Shown in pieces: positions 56,648-64,000 of a stretch of 64,000 bases of DNA (position 1 is the first letter of the stretch; every line of letters starts with the position of its first letter). The stretch is from positions 1,175,828-1,239,827 of the forward strand of contig NZ_KQ033871.1 in NCBI RefSeq assembly GCF_000967195.1. Reading direction: 5' to 3'. A program made the position numbers and the translations under genes. Source of the stretch: Lactobacillus kullabergensis. Its GTDB lineage: Bacteria > Bacillota > Bacilli > Lactobacillales > Lactobacillaceae. Under the pieces are notes generated by a model, which did not search any database, was not told where the DNA came from, and saw only the letters and a program-made list of their open reading frames with translations.

Positions 56648-57052
56648 TTAATATTTGGACTTCTTAGTACGACCATTCCATTCATCAAAACCATTTTTTA
56701 ACCACTTAATAGATGAAAAGTTCTTTTTCTGTAGAAATCTGGCAGCTCGCAGGGTAACTGATAAAGAATCAGAGTATAGGTAAACCGGAAGATCGGACCT
56801 TAATTCAGTATATTGATATTTAAGCATTGTATAAGGTAAGTTTCTGGCACCATCAATATGTTTTCTTTTGAAAGGTTCTTTTTCACGTAAATCTACAACC
56901 TGTGCTTTACGCATTCCCTTATTAAATTCATCATTGGACAAGTCTCCACCGCCCAAGCGCTTAGTCTGTATTTTATTCCATAACCAAACTGCAACAAAGG
57001 CTAAAATTATTATAATTAAAACCGCATCTAGAATAACTAAAAAAGTTGACAT
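56648..57052 (-). CDS. Membrane-anchored rhodanese-like protein, active-site Cys missing
   Basis: 134 aa: one N-terminal membrane span (FLVILDAVLIIIILAFVAVW), then a rhodanese fold (VVDLREKEPFKRKHIDGARNLPY). Where catalytic members have a Cys loop, this reads VYLYSDSLSVTLRAARFL, with no cysteine. Sulfur transfer is therefore unlikely and a binding or scaffold role more plausible. It lies in the yqgQ-rhomboid neighbourhood, as YqhL does in Bacillus. Confidence 0.85.
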   Translation of the reverse strand: MSTFLVILDAVLIIIILAFVAVWLWNKIQTKRLGGGDLSNDEFNKGMRKAQVVDLREKEPFKRKHIDGARNLPYTMLKYQYTELRSDLPVYLYSDSLSVTLRAARFLQKKNFSSIKWLKNGFDEWNGRTKKSKY

Positions 57053-57107
57053 AAATTGTATTTCTCCTACTTAAAAGTTTCTAAAAACAATATACTCTTA
57101 ATGTAGC

Positions 57108-57326
57108 TTAAGAGCCATGCTTATTTTTATTTCTGCGTTCTTCATATTCATATTCACGGCGCAGTATTATTTTTGCAACTAAATAATCATGCTTATCGAT
57201 TAAATGTGAACGGTTGATATTATCTAGTTCAAGAGCCATTAGCTCAATGTCCCAAATTCTTTTTCCTACATGGACAAAAATGCCGTATTTTTCCAAAAGC
57301 TGTTGTACATCATACAGAGTTTTCAT
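57108..57326 (-). CDS. yqgQ: YqgQ family protein (DUF910)
   Basis: 72 aa starting MKTLYDVQQLLEKYGIFVHVGKR. A small helical protein with the family core (WDIELMALELDNI) and a basic tail (YEERRNKNKHGS). The start ATG 57326 shares its first base with the rhomboid stop (TAATG). The biochemical role is unknown; proximity to rhomboid and glucokinase genes is conserved. Confidence 0.88.
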   Translation of the reverse strand: MKTLYDVQQLLEKYGIFVHVGKRIWDIELMALELDNINRSHLIDKHDYLVAKIILRREYEYEERRNKNKHGS

Positions 57327-58006
57327 TATAAGTTGATTACCATACCCATTCTGACAGCTGCCACACAATAAATTATTAGAGCACATACTGCAACAACACG
57401 CATTTTCATTGAATACTTTCTTAAGTTTCTTTCACCCAAAATCACAGCAATTAAAAATCCGGTTATAAAACCGCCAATATGTCCTGGGATATCGATATTA
57501 GGAGCAAAAAGATCAAGCACAATATTAATCAGTGCCAGCCAAAAAGATTGCCTACCTAAATAAACAAGAATCGGATTAGCACGATTTTGCAATGCAACAG
57601 CAGTCATTGCACCAAAAAGTCCAAACAAAGCAGTTGAAGCACCAGCACTAATAGCGTTATCGTTTCCCCAAGCCAAGCTTAAGAGATTTCCGCCAATGCC
57701 TGAAAGCAAATAAATAGCTAAAAAACGCCAATGACCTATTATTGTTTCCATATAAACTCCCAGATAATAGATCATCACTGCATTTGATATTAAGTGCATA
57801 ATTCCAATATGAAGGAATTGCGCGGTAAACAAACGCCACCACTGGTTACCTATAACAATAGCATCATTTTTCATAGCTCCCAATTTCATTAGAACGTAGA
57901 TATTTTCGGAGCCGCCTATTGCAGTTTCAATTAAAAAGACTAAAAAAAGAATAACTAGAATACTGATAGTTATATAACAATTTTTCAGGTTTTGTCGCTG
58001 GTTCAT
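57326..58006 (-). CDS. gluP: Rhomboid family intramembrane serine protease
   Basis: 226 aa with about seven membrane segments. The catalytic Ser is in GASTALFG and His in PGHIGGF. The oxyanion helper HLISNA is also present. It may cut membrane proteins; its natural substrate here is unknown. It is shorter than Bacillus YqgP, lacking the long cytosolic and TPR parts. It sits 11 nt after the 5-FCL gene and overlaps yqgQ. Confidence 0.92.
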   Translation of the reverse strand: MNQRQNLKNCYITISILVILFLVFLIETAIGGSENIYVLMKLGAMKNDAIVIGNQWWRLFTAQFLHIGIMHLISNAVMIYYLGVYMETIIGHWRFLAIYLLSGIGGNLLSLAWGNDNAISAGASTALFGLFGAMTAVALQNRANPILVYLGRQSFWLALINIVLDLFAPNIDIPGHIGGFITGFLIAVILGERNLRKYSMKMRVVAVCALIIYCVAAVRMGMVINL

Positions 58007-58017
58007 AATAGCCTCAG

Positions 58018-58596
58018 TTATTTCGATAAAATTGATTCAGGAGTGATAATTGTTTGAATTGGAACATCAGTTGCTTCTATTTTCCACGCTGCAGTTTTAA
58101 AAATCATCTTTGAATTGACCAAAGCTACCGTCTTTGAACTAGGATGTTTTGCCAAAAAGCGATCATAATAACCACCGCCAAATCCTAAACGTTGATGCGA
58201 ATCCAAAGCAAAAGCTAATCCGGGGACAATAATTAAGTCAAGTTCATTATTAATCTGAGCATCCGGCTCACTTACTTCTTCTACACCAAATTTAGACTTA
58301 GTTAACTTAGTCATGTAACTATAATAAATGAAATCTTGGGAACGTTCACTGTTATCGTTAGCGCGAGCTAAATAAACATCCTTTCCTAGATCCCATAACT
58401 GTGCAATTAGTCCTGAAGTATCTACCTCATAAGTTAGAGAAGATGTTATCCCTACGCTTTGGCAGTTGCTAAGCAAATCAGAATTCATAATATTTTTAAG
58501 CAGAGTCTGATCTTCAGTGCTTTTTAGAGGTGTTTCCGCAAAATTGCTTAGTTTTTCTACTTGTTGTTTTCTAATTTCTTTTTTTGATTTTGTCAT
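58018..58596 (-). CDS. yqgN: 5-formyltetrahydrofolate cyclo-ligase
   Basis: Returns 5-formyl-THF to the active folate pool using ATP. The 192-aa length is normal. The N-terminal basic region KKEIRKQQVEKL and the C-terminal LGFGGGYYDRFLAKHP are family hallmarks. It is in one minus-strand unit with the rhomboid and yqgQ genes, as is common in Firmicutes. Confidence 0.94.
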   Translation of the reverse strand: MTKSKKEIRKQQVEKLSNFAETPLKSTEDQTLLKNIMNSDLLSNCQSVGITSSLTYEVDTSGLIAQLWDLGKDVYLARANDNSERSQDFIYYSYMTKLTKSKFGVEEVSEPDAQINNELDLIIVPGLAFALDSHQRLGFGGGYYDRFLAKHPSSKTVALVNSKMIFKTAAWKIEATDVPIQTIITPESILSK

Positions 58597-58610
58597 GATT
58601 CTTCCATATA

Positions 58611-58637
58611 AAAAATAGCAGGAGCATAGGCTCCTGC
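58611..58637 (-). terminator. Intrinsic terminator of rpmG
   Basis: Perfect 8-bp GC-rich stem GCAGGAGC/GCTCCTGC with an ATAG loop and six T on the minus strand. Confidence 0.9.
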
Positions 58638-58649
58638 CATATTGGTTAA

Positions 58650-58799
58650 TTACTTAGTTTCACGATGAAGAGTAGTATGTCTTTCGACTGGGCAATACTT
58701 CTTCAAACTTAAACGTTCCGGATGCTTACGCTTGTTTTTCTTAGATAAGTAACTTCTATCGCCACATTCGGTGCATTCCAAAATGATGTTATCTGCCAT
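58650..58799 (-). CDS. rpmG: 50S ribosomal protein L33
   Basis: 49 aa, [18 protein letters not shown] then [14 protein letters not shown], ending [10 protein letters not shown] small zinc-ribbon-like large-subunit protein. The first CxxC (CTEC) is intact, but the second pair reads CPVE, so only three cysteines remain. Zinc binding is doubtful, as in some lactobacillus L33 copies. It has its own terminator and lies between pbp2b and the 5-FCL gene. Confidence 0.95.
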   Translation of the reverse strand: MADNIILECTECGDRSYLSKKNKRKHPERLSLKKYCPVERHTTLHRETK

Positions 58800-58881
58800 T
58801 TCTTTCACCACCTACGCTTTTATTCTGACTGTATTATCTTAGCATTTTTCCTTTATTATTACCAGTAATATTCACAAAATT

Positions 58882-60981
58882 CTATTTTTTATGTAATTTA
58901 AAGTAATCCTGCACCATTGCTTTAGTCATTTGTAGTGTATATGAACCTTCATGTTCAGGATCAAGTCCTGGAAATATTACCGCTGTTGCTATTTCAGGAT
59001 TATTTGATGGCGCATAGCCAACAAAAGTAGCATTAACCAGCTCAGGTGGATTTTTTTGGTTAGGATTATCAGGATCGTAATAAAATGTTTGAGCAGTTCC
59101 CGATTTGCCGGAAATAGAAGGCTTTACATTTTTTAGTTTATGCGCTGTACCCCAAGAATTTGTACCATGAACAACGCGCCAAAAACCTTGTTTGACAATA
59201 TTCAGCTCATCTGATGTCCAGGGTATACGTAATTGAACTTCTGGTTTTTTATTATAATCTACATAAACTTTTTTGCCGTTATTTGAAGTTCGTCCAATTG
59301 ACTGCACCACATAAGGCTGCATTCTATAGCCACCATTTGCAATCGTAGAAACGTACTGAACCATTTGAATTAAAGTATAAGCATCATAGTTACCATAAGA
59401 CAGGTCTAACACAGAACCTGAAAGAACCAATCCTTGATCATTAAATGATTTGCCCTGAATTCCGGAAATTTCTCCCGGTAAGTCAATGCCAGTTTTTTGA
59501 CCTAATCCAAACATATTAAAATTATGTCGTAAAGGTTCAAACGCCGTTTGTGGCATATAAATTTTTGTTTTAGGAACATATGAAGCTTTAACCCATTTCA
59601 TTGCTAAATGCATCATGTAAATATTACTTGAAACTTCAAGTGCCGTTTCTGCATCAAGGGCTCCAAAAGTACCTATTGGATAAACAGACTTTTTAACAGG
59701 AGTACTGGGCAAGTAAACCGGTGTATCAGGCATTACATTATTTGTGGGAGTGATTACCTTATTAATCAATCCTCCACCTACCATTGCGCCTTTAACAGCT
59801 GACCCCATTACAAAAGACTGATTAATTACCCCTAATGCGTTATTAGTAGTTTTATTCTTCTTTGGGTCACGACTAATACCAGCAATAGCCAAAATCGCAC
59901 CAGTTTTGGGATTCATGGCAACAGCATAAGCTCCATTTGAATAGCGAGCCGCTCCTGAACCAACAGCTGACGCATAGATATTTTCTAATGAACTTTGAAC
60001 CTCTTTTTGATATTTAGCATCAAGCGTTAAAACCAAACTTGCACCAGCTTGACCAGAATAAACCGATTTCGATTGTTCAATATCGCCTGAATTTTTAGTC
60101 CAAACTTTACTTGTGGCTTTCGTTCCTTTTAGCAGTGGTTCATATTTTTCTTCCAAATATGAAGTACCTACTCTGTCATTTCTAGAATAGCCGTTAGTTA
60201 AATAATATTGTAAATTATCACTAGGCAAGCCAGCTTTTTCAGTTGATACAGAACCAATAATGCTGCGAATCGATGAACCATTAGGATAAGAACGTTGCCA
60301 ATCAGTACCAATGCCTACACCGGGCAAATCAGAAAGATGTTCGCCTACTTCCGCAATTTCTTTATCTGTTAAGTGATTATTTTTAATATAAATGGTAGAA
60401 AGAGTGTACGCCCCTGAAATCTTATTGTAAATTAAAGCCGCTGTTTTTTCACGTGCACTTAATTTAACATGTTCAGCACTAACTTGCTCTTGGATTCTTT
60501 TATTAATTAAATTATCATCCTGTGTTGCTCTCACTGATTTAGGAACTTTAGCGGCTTCCTTAGCACTATTATTTTTATTAGCCAAATAATAATCAATTAC
60601 TTGCTGCTGTGTCGGTTTTTCGTCTTTAATTGAAATATATTGGCTAAGAGAATTTGAAATTGAATAAATATCTTCACTTGTAGTAGAAACACTTTTGGTA
60701 TAGGTAATAGCATTCTTAGCTCTATTTCCTACCAATACGCGCCCTTTGCTGTCATACATAACTCCGCGAGGAACTTGACTTGAAACTACAGCAGAATTAG
60801 ATTTTTGCACTTCAGCCTTAAAACGAGAACCATAGCCTATTTGCAAATATGCCAGTTGTCCAATTAACGTAGCAAAAAGGACAAAAATAATCCCCAAAAT
60901 TATTTTCATCCTAATTGGAGTTGAAGCTTGTTTTTTGGAATTATTATTTTTAGTCTTTAGCTTTTTCTTAAAAAAATTCAA
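58882..60981 (-). CDS. pbp2b: Class B penicillin-binding protein (PBP2B type)
   Basis: Transpeptidase for septal or peripheral peptidoglycan. 699 aa: basic N-terminal tail, one span (MKIILGIIFVLFATLIGQLA), a dimerisation domain starting near QVPRGVMYDSKGRVL, then the transpeptidase domain. SxxK is SAVK in MGSAVKGAMV, SxN is SSN in EVSSNIYM and KSGT is present. The start is TTG at 60981 with GAGG about 10 nt ahead; no earlier in-frame start was seen. It ends upstream of rpmG. Confidence 0.94.
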   Translation of the reverse strand: MNFFKKKLKTKNNNSKKQASTPIRMKIILGIIFVLFATLIGQLAYLQIGYGSRFKAEVQKSNSAVVSSQVPRGVMYDSKGRVLVGNRAKNAITYTKSVSTTSEDIYSISNSLSQYISIKDEKPTQQQVIDYYLANKNNSAKEAAKVPKSVRATQDDNLINKRIQEQVSAEHVKLSAREKTAALIYNKISGAYTLSTIYIKNNHLTDKEIAEVGEHLSDLPGVGIGTDWQRSYPNGSSIRSIIGSVSTEKAGLPSDNLQYYLTNGYSRNDRVGTSYLEEKYEPLLKGTKATSKVWTKNSGDIEQSKSVYSGQAGASLVLTLDAKYQKEVQSSLENIYASAVGSGAARYSNGAYAVAMNPKTGAILAIAGISRDPKKNKTTNNALGVINQSFVMGSAVKGAMVGGGLINKVITPTNNVMPDTPVYLPSTPVKKSVYPIGTFGALDAETALEVSSNIYMMHLAMKWVKASYVPKTKIYMPQTAFEPLRHNFNMFGLGQKTGIDLPGEISGIQGKSFNDQGLVLSGSVLDLSYGNYDAYTLIQMVQYVSTIANGGYRMQPYVVQSIGRTSNNGKKVYVDYNKKPEVQLRIPWTSDELNIVKQGFWRVVHGTNSWGTAHKLKNVKPSISGKSGTAQTFYYDPDNPNQKNPPELVNATFVGYAPSNNPEIATAVIFPGLDPEHEGSYTLQMTKAMVQDYFKLHKK

Positions 60982-61191
60982 TTAGACTCAACCTCACTAA
61001 ACTAGTGTAATTTTAGCAAAAACTAGATGACAAATCTATTGAGATGTTAACGTTTTGAAAAAACTTTAATAGATAAGTTGCAAATGACAAGTAATAAACT
61101 AGTTATAGACACTTCATAAAAAATCTTCTGTAAATTATTTATTTGTAATAAAATATTGATGGGATAAAAAATTTAGAAAGAAGATCAAACT

Positions 61192-62106
61192 ATGACACTT
61201 AAATTTCAAATTGGAGTTGACGCAGGCGGAACCCATACTATGGCGATTGCTTATGACTTAAAAGGTCATGAACTTGCACGTGCACAAGCTGGGCCAGGTC
61301 AGGTAAACACTAACTACGCCAGTGCAATAACCAATATTACAAATGCTATAAACAAGTTAATTGATGAAATCGATGGTGACTGCCAACGTATCTTATGCGG
61401 AATAGCTGGCTTATCTGTTGTTGGCCATGCACCTGAAGTAGCAGCTGAGATTTCAGCTAAAGCTAATAACTTACCAACCAGAGCAATTACTGATTCACTT
61501 TTAGCTCTTTATAATGGTCTTGAAGGTGAAGATGGTGGCTTAGTGATCGCCGGTACTGGTTCAGTTTATAATGGTTTACAGAATGGCAGAATTATCACAA
61601 CCGGAGGATATGGCGCCATTTTAGGTGATGAAGGTTCTGGGTATGCGATTGCTTTGTCAGCTTTGAAGTCAGCTCTGCTTAGTTGGGACAAACGAGAAGA
61701 AAATGAACTAATTTCAATGTTCAATAAATTGTTCAAAGTTGACAAGCTAAATGATGCAACAGCTAAATTTTATAAGACAGCAAACGCTGACTTTGCGTCA
61801 ATGGCCGTTAATGTAGCACAACTAGCTGATAAAGGTAATCCTTTTGCATTAGCAGTAATCAAGGAGCAAGCAGAACTTCTTGCACGTGATATTATTATTG
61901 GCATGAATCGTTACGAAGATCCTAAACCAATGAAAATTGCATTAACTGGTTCTGTGCTTGCTAATAATCACATGCTGCGAGATTTTCTTGAAGACAAGGT
62001 TCGGGAACAGTATCCAGACGCACAATTTTCAATTTCTAACGGTGAGAATGCTCGAGGTGTGGTCTTTGATAAAAGCAAAGATTACCGCTACTTTACCAGT
62101 CACTAG
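61192..62106 (+). CDS. N-acetylglucosamine kinase-like protein (BadF/BadG ASKHA family)
   Basis: 304-aa sugar-kinase fold. The first phosphate loop is GVDAGGTHTMA at residues 8-18, with further motifs DSLLALYNG, VIAGTGSVYNG and AILGDEGSGYAIA, and an adenosine motif ALTGSVLANNHML. The pattern fits the NAGK/BadF group rather than ROK glucokinases. It is likely to phosphorylate recovered amino sugars. It is a single gene, divergent from pbp2b, with its own terminator. Confidence 0.85.
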   Translation: MTLKFQIGVDAGGTHTMAIAYDLKGHELARAQAGPGQVNTNYASAITNITNAINKLIDEIDGDCQRILCGIAGLSVVGHAPEVAAEISAKANNLPTRAITDSLLALYNGLEGEDGGLVIAGTGSVYNGLQNGRIITTGGYGAILGDEGSGYAIALSALKSALLSWDKREENELISMFNKLFKVDKLNDATAKFYKTANADFASMAVNVAQLADKGNPFALAVIKEQAELLARDIIIGMNRYEDPKPMKIALTGSVLANNHMLRDFLEDKVREQYPDAQFSISNGENARGVVFDKSKDYRYFTSH

Positions 62107-62121
62107 AAAAAGCATAAAAAA

Positions 62122-62169
62122 GCCAGAACATATTCATTTAAGAAAATGTATATGCTCTGGTCTTTTTTT
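62122..62169 (+). terminator. Intrinsic terminator of the N-acetylglucosamine kinase-like gene
   Basis: Stem GCCAGAACATAT paired with ATATGCTCTGGTC (one mismatch), extended by A/T pairs, then seven T. Confidence 0.85.
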
Positions 62170-62206
62170 ATCGAAAATAGTAAAACATTTTTGTAAAGAC
62201 TGCTAA

Positions 62207-62683
62207 CTATTCCTCTACTTTATTGATCACTACATCAAATTTACCACCAGGTGTTGATATAGTTACTGTTTCGCCTTTTTTCTTGCCTAAAATTGCTTGG
62301 GCTATTGGCGAATCATTAGAAATCTTACCATTCATCGGATCAGATTCATCACTACCAACGATGGTATATGTTTCTGGTTCATCTTCACCAACTTCAGTAT
62401 AAGTTACTGTTTTACCCACTGCAACTTCATCTGGATCGCTAGAATTAGCATCAACCACATGAGCATATTTGAGCATTTCTTCAACAACACTAATACGATC
62501 TTCTAAATGGCTCTGTTCGTCTTTGGCAGCGTCATATTCAGAGTTTTCGGACAAGTCACCATAAGAACGAGCAACTTTAATTCTTTCGATCACTTCAGGG
62601 CGCTTCACGACCTTTAGATTTTTTAATTCTGCTTCCAGTTTTTCCTTTCCTTCAGCAGTCATCGGATAAGATTTTTCAGGCAT
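62207..62683 (-). CDS. greA: Transcription elongation factor GreA
   Basis: Stimulates RNA polymerase to cut backtracked transcripts. 158 aa: N-terminal coiled coil with the two acidic tip residues in [15 protein letters not shown], then the FKBP-like C-terminal domain ([18 protein letters not shown]). A strong SD (AAGGAGTG) lies about 8 nt ahead. It lies 75 nt downstream of pheT and has the convergent kinase gene on the other side. Confidence 0.97.
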   Translation of the reverse strand: MPEKSYPMTAEGKEKLEAELKNLKVVKRPEVIERIKVARSYGDLSENSEYDAAKDEQSHLEDRISVVEEMLKYAHVVDANSSDPDEVAVGKTVTYTEVGEDEPETYTIVGSDESDPMNGKISNDSPIAQAILGKKKGETVTISTPGGKFDVVINKVEE

Positions 62684-62758
62684 TAAATTTTCACTCCTTA
62701 AAGTTAAATTTCTTTTTGCAAAGATCTATGATATTACTTTAACGATTAAAGTCAACCA

Positions 62759-64000
62759 TTAGCGTATTTCTGCTTTAAGCTGCTTTTCGAGACTTGAATC
62801 AATAGAATTTATTGCTTCGTTAACAATTTCATCGGTTAAAGTATCATTTTCATTTAAGAAAGTTAAACGATAAGCAAAACTCTTTTTATCTTCGGCAATG
62901 TGAGACCCACGATATACATCGATAATGCGTAAATCATGGAGGTACTTGCCACCATTTTCTTTGATGACATCTTCAACAGCTTGGTTAGTAACTTCCTGAG
63001 CTACTAGAATTGAAAGGTCACGTTCAACTGCAGGGAATTTCGGCGCAGTTTGTGCTGTAGTATGTGGGTTAAGAATTAGTGGAATAATATCATCGAGATT
63101 TAACTCGTAACCATAAATTTCGCTATCCTTCATAGCTTTATTAGATTGTGTGACAGTGCGGTCTAACATACCAATCATGCCAACATATTTGTTCTTAATG
63201 TATATACCGGCAGTTCTGGTGGGATGCATATACATAATTACTTCAGCCTTGTATTCAACATCATCTGTGTCAATCCCCAAAGCTAAAAACAAGTTGGTAA
63301 GTTGTCCTTTAACATAAAAGAAATCAATTTTTTCATTATTGTTTTGCCAATTTTCAAAATAAACATTACCACTATATAGTGCAGCTAAATGTTCATGTTC
63401 ATTATAAGTATTATTTTCGAAGTCATAGACACGTCCTTGCTCAAAAATTGCCAGTTGATTTTGCTTGCGAGCCATATTATAGGCTGCAGCATCTACAAGA
63501 CCTGTCATAAGGTTTTGTCTCAGAGTTGAACGGTTTGAATTCAATGGCATCTGGACCTCAACTGGCCTCTTAGGTTCTTGGGAAAAGCCAATTGCTTTTT
63601 CAAGTGAAGTTAGTGAATAAGAAATAGCTTCTATTAAACCTTGACCTTGAACAATATTCTTAATACGTCTAATGGCTTCTTCTTTTTTAGAATAGCCACC
63701 ATGTGTTTCTGCTAAAACTGGCTGTGTAGATTTGATATTATCATATCCATATAAACGTCCAACTTCTTCAACAAGATCAGCAGGAATAGCTACATCCCAG
63801 CGCCGCGCTGGCACATCAACAATTAGTTCATCATTATTAATTTCTGCCTTGAAATTCAAGCGGGAAAAAATTGTAGCAATTTCTGATGAAGAAATATCAG
63901 TACCCAAAACTTTATTTATGTAAGAAATCGTTGTTTTAATTCGAACTGCTTGCTTTTCTTCACTACTTCCCGTAATTACACCTTCATTTATTTTTCCAGA
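62759..64000 (-). CDS. pheT: Phenylalanyl-tRNA synthetase beta subunit (5' part outside window)
   Basis: The frame is open to the right edge without a stop, so at least 414 C-terminal residues are present and the start lies beyond 64000. Visible are the B5 DNA-binding-like domain with an acidic stretch and metal-side residues (VPARRWDVAIPADLVEEVGRLYGY), the core-like synthetase region (MPLNSNRSTLRQNLMTGLVD) and the C-terminal anticodon-binding ferredoxin fold (FPAVERDLSILV, FAYRLTF). It charges tRNA-Phe with PheS. The TTG-like internal start at 63907 is not the real one. Confidence 0.95.
   Translation of the reverse strand, partial: SGKINEGVITGSSEEKQAVRIKTTISYINKVLGTDISSSEIATIFSRLNFKAEINNDELIVDVPARRWDVAIPADLVEEVGRLYGYDNIKSTQPVLAETHGGYSKKEEAIRRIKNIVQGQGLIEAISYSLTSLEKAIGFSQEPKRPVEVQMPLNSNRSTLRQNLMTGLVDAAAYNMARKQNQLAIFEQGRVYDFENNTYNEHEHLAALYSGNVYFENWQNNNEKIDFFYVKGQLTNLFLALGIDTDDVEYKAEVIMYMHPTRTAGIYIKNKYVGMIGMLDRTVTQSNKAMKDSEIYGYELNLDDIIPLILNPHTTAQTAPKFPAVERDLSILVAQEVTNQAVEDVIKENGGKYLHDLRIIDVYRGSHIAEDKKSFAYRLTFLNENDTLTDEIVNEAINSIDSSLEKQLKAEIR

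Noticed and set aside
1-64000. CRISPR arrays, transposases, prophage or integrated elements
   Set aside because: No evenly spaced repeats, transposase motifs, att-like duplications or phage genes were seen. The tRNA-Arg 3' end shows no integrase gene next to it.

Overview
The window reads as a continuous piece of chromosome from a low-GC Lactobacillaceae bacterium, most probably Lactobacillus in the narrow sense. The case rests on AT-rich sequence, frequent TTG starts with strong Shine-Dalgarno (SD) sites, a pepX X-prolyl dipeptidyl-peptidase, OppDFB oligopeptide uptake, Asp23/Gls24 proteins and typical Firmicutes gene order. No phage, transposase, CRISPR array or rRNA was found. Species was not determined.

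Layout. 1-2.8 kb: minus-strand opp operon (oppD-oppF-oppB, cut by the window edge). 2.9-8.2 kb: acpP-plsX-recG-fakA-asp23 (lipid synthesis, fork repair), divergent from rpmB. 9.1-19.6 kb: one minus-strand block gmk-rpoZ-priA-fmt-rsmB-stp-prkC-rsgA-rpe-thiN. 19.75-20.15 kb: a divergent small gene with two LexA-type boxes at its promoter. 20.1-28.3 kb: efp-asp23-nusB-folD-xseA-xseB-ispA-tlyA-recN-GNAT. 28.4-30.4 kb: pepP, then rplU-rpmA with an L21-leader-like 5' region. 30.4-35.4 kb: membrane and unknown proteins (YitT, DUF2325-like, DUF2207-like) and tRNA-Arg(UCU). 35.6-37.4 kb: an EIIC-like transporter behind a leader peptide rich in aromatic residues plus a terminator, then an ArsC/Spx-like gene. 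37.5-39.9 kb: pepX. 40-49.9 kb: pyrimidine regulon (pyrR-pyrB-pyrC-carA-carB, pyrD, pyrF-pyrE) with three PyrR-type attenuators. 50-51.2 kb: MFS transporter. 51.2-52.9 kb: very AT-rich, gene-poor stretch with hairpins and a gene remnant. 52.9-58.8 kb: miaA-ynbB, glnA with a GlnR/TnrA box, rhodanese, rhomboid-yqgQ, 5-FCL, rpmG. 58.9-64 kb: pbp2b, an N-acetylglucosamine kinase-like gene, greA and the 3' part of pheT.

How it works together. Most of the window is core growth machinery: peptide import and cleavage, UMP synthesis under PyrR, glutamine synthesis, translation factors, wall synthesis and PASTA-kinase signalling. The most unusual element is the predicted ribosome-mediated attenuator at 35.66-35.93 kb, whose 23-residue leader peptide has seven aromatic residues out of eight in a row. 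Other points of note are the tandem SOS-type boxes at 19.76-19.80 kb, and genes absent from their usual neighbourhoods (prp, argR/ahrC, glnR, pyrK).
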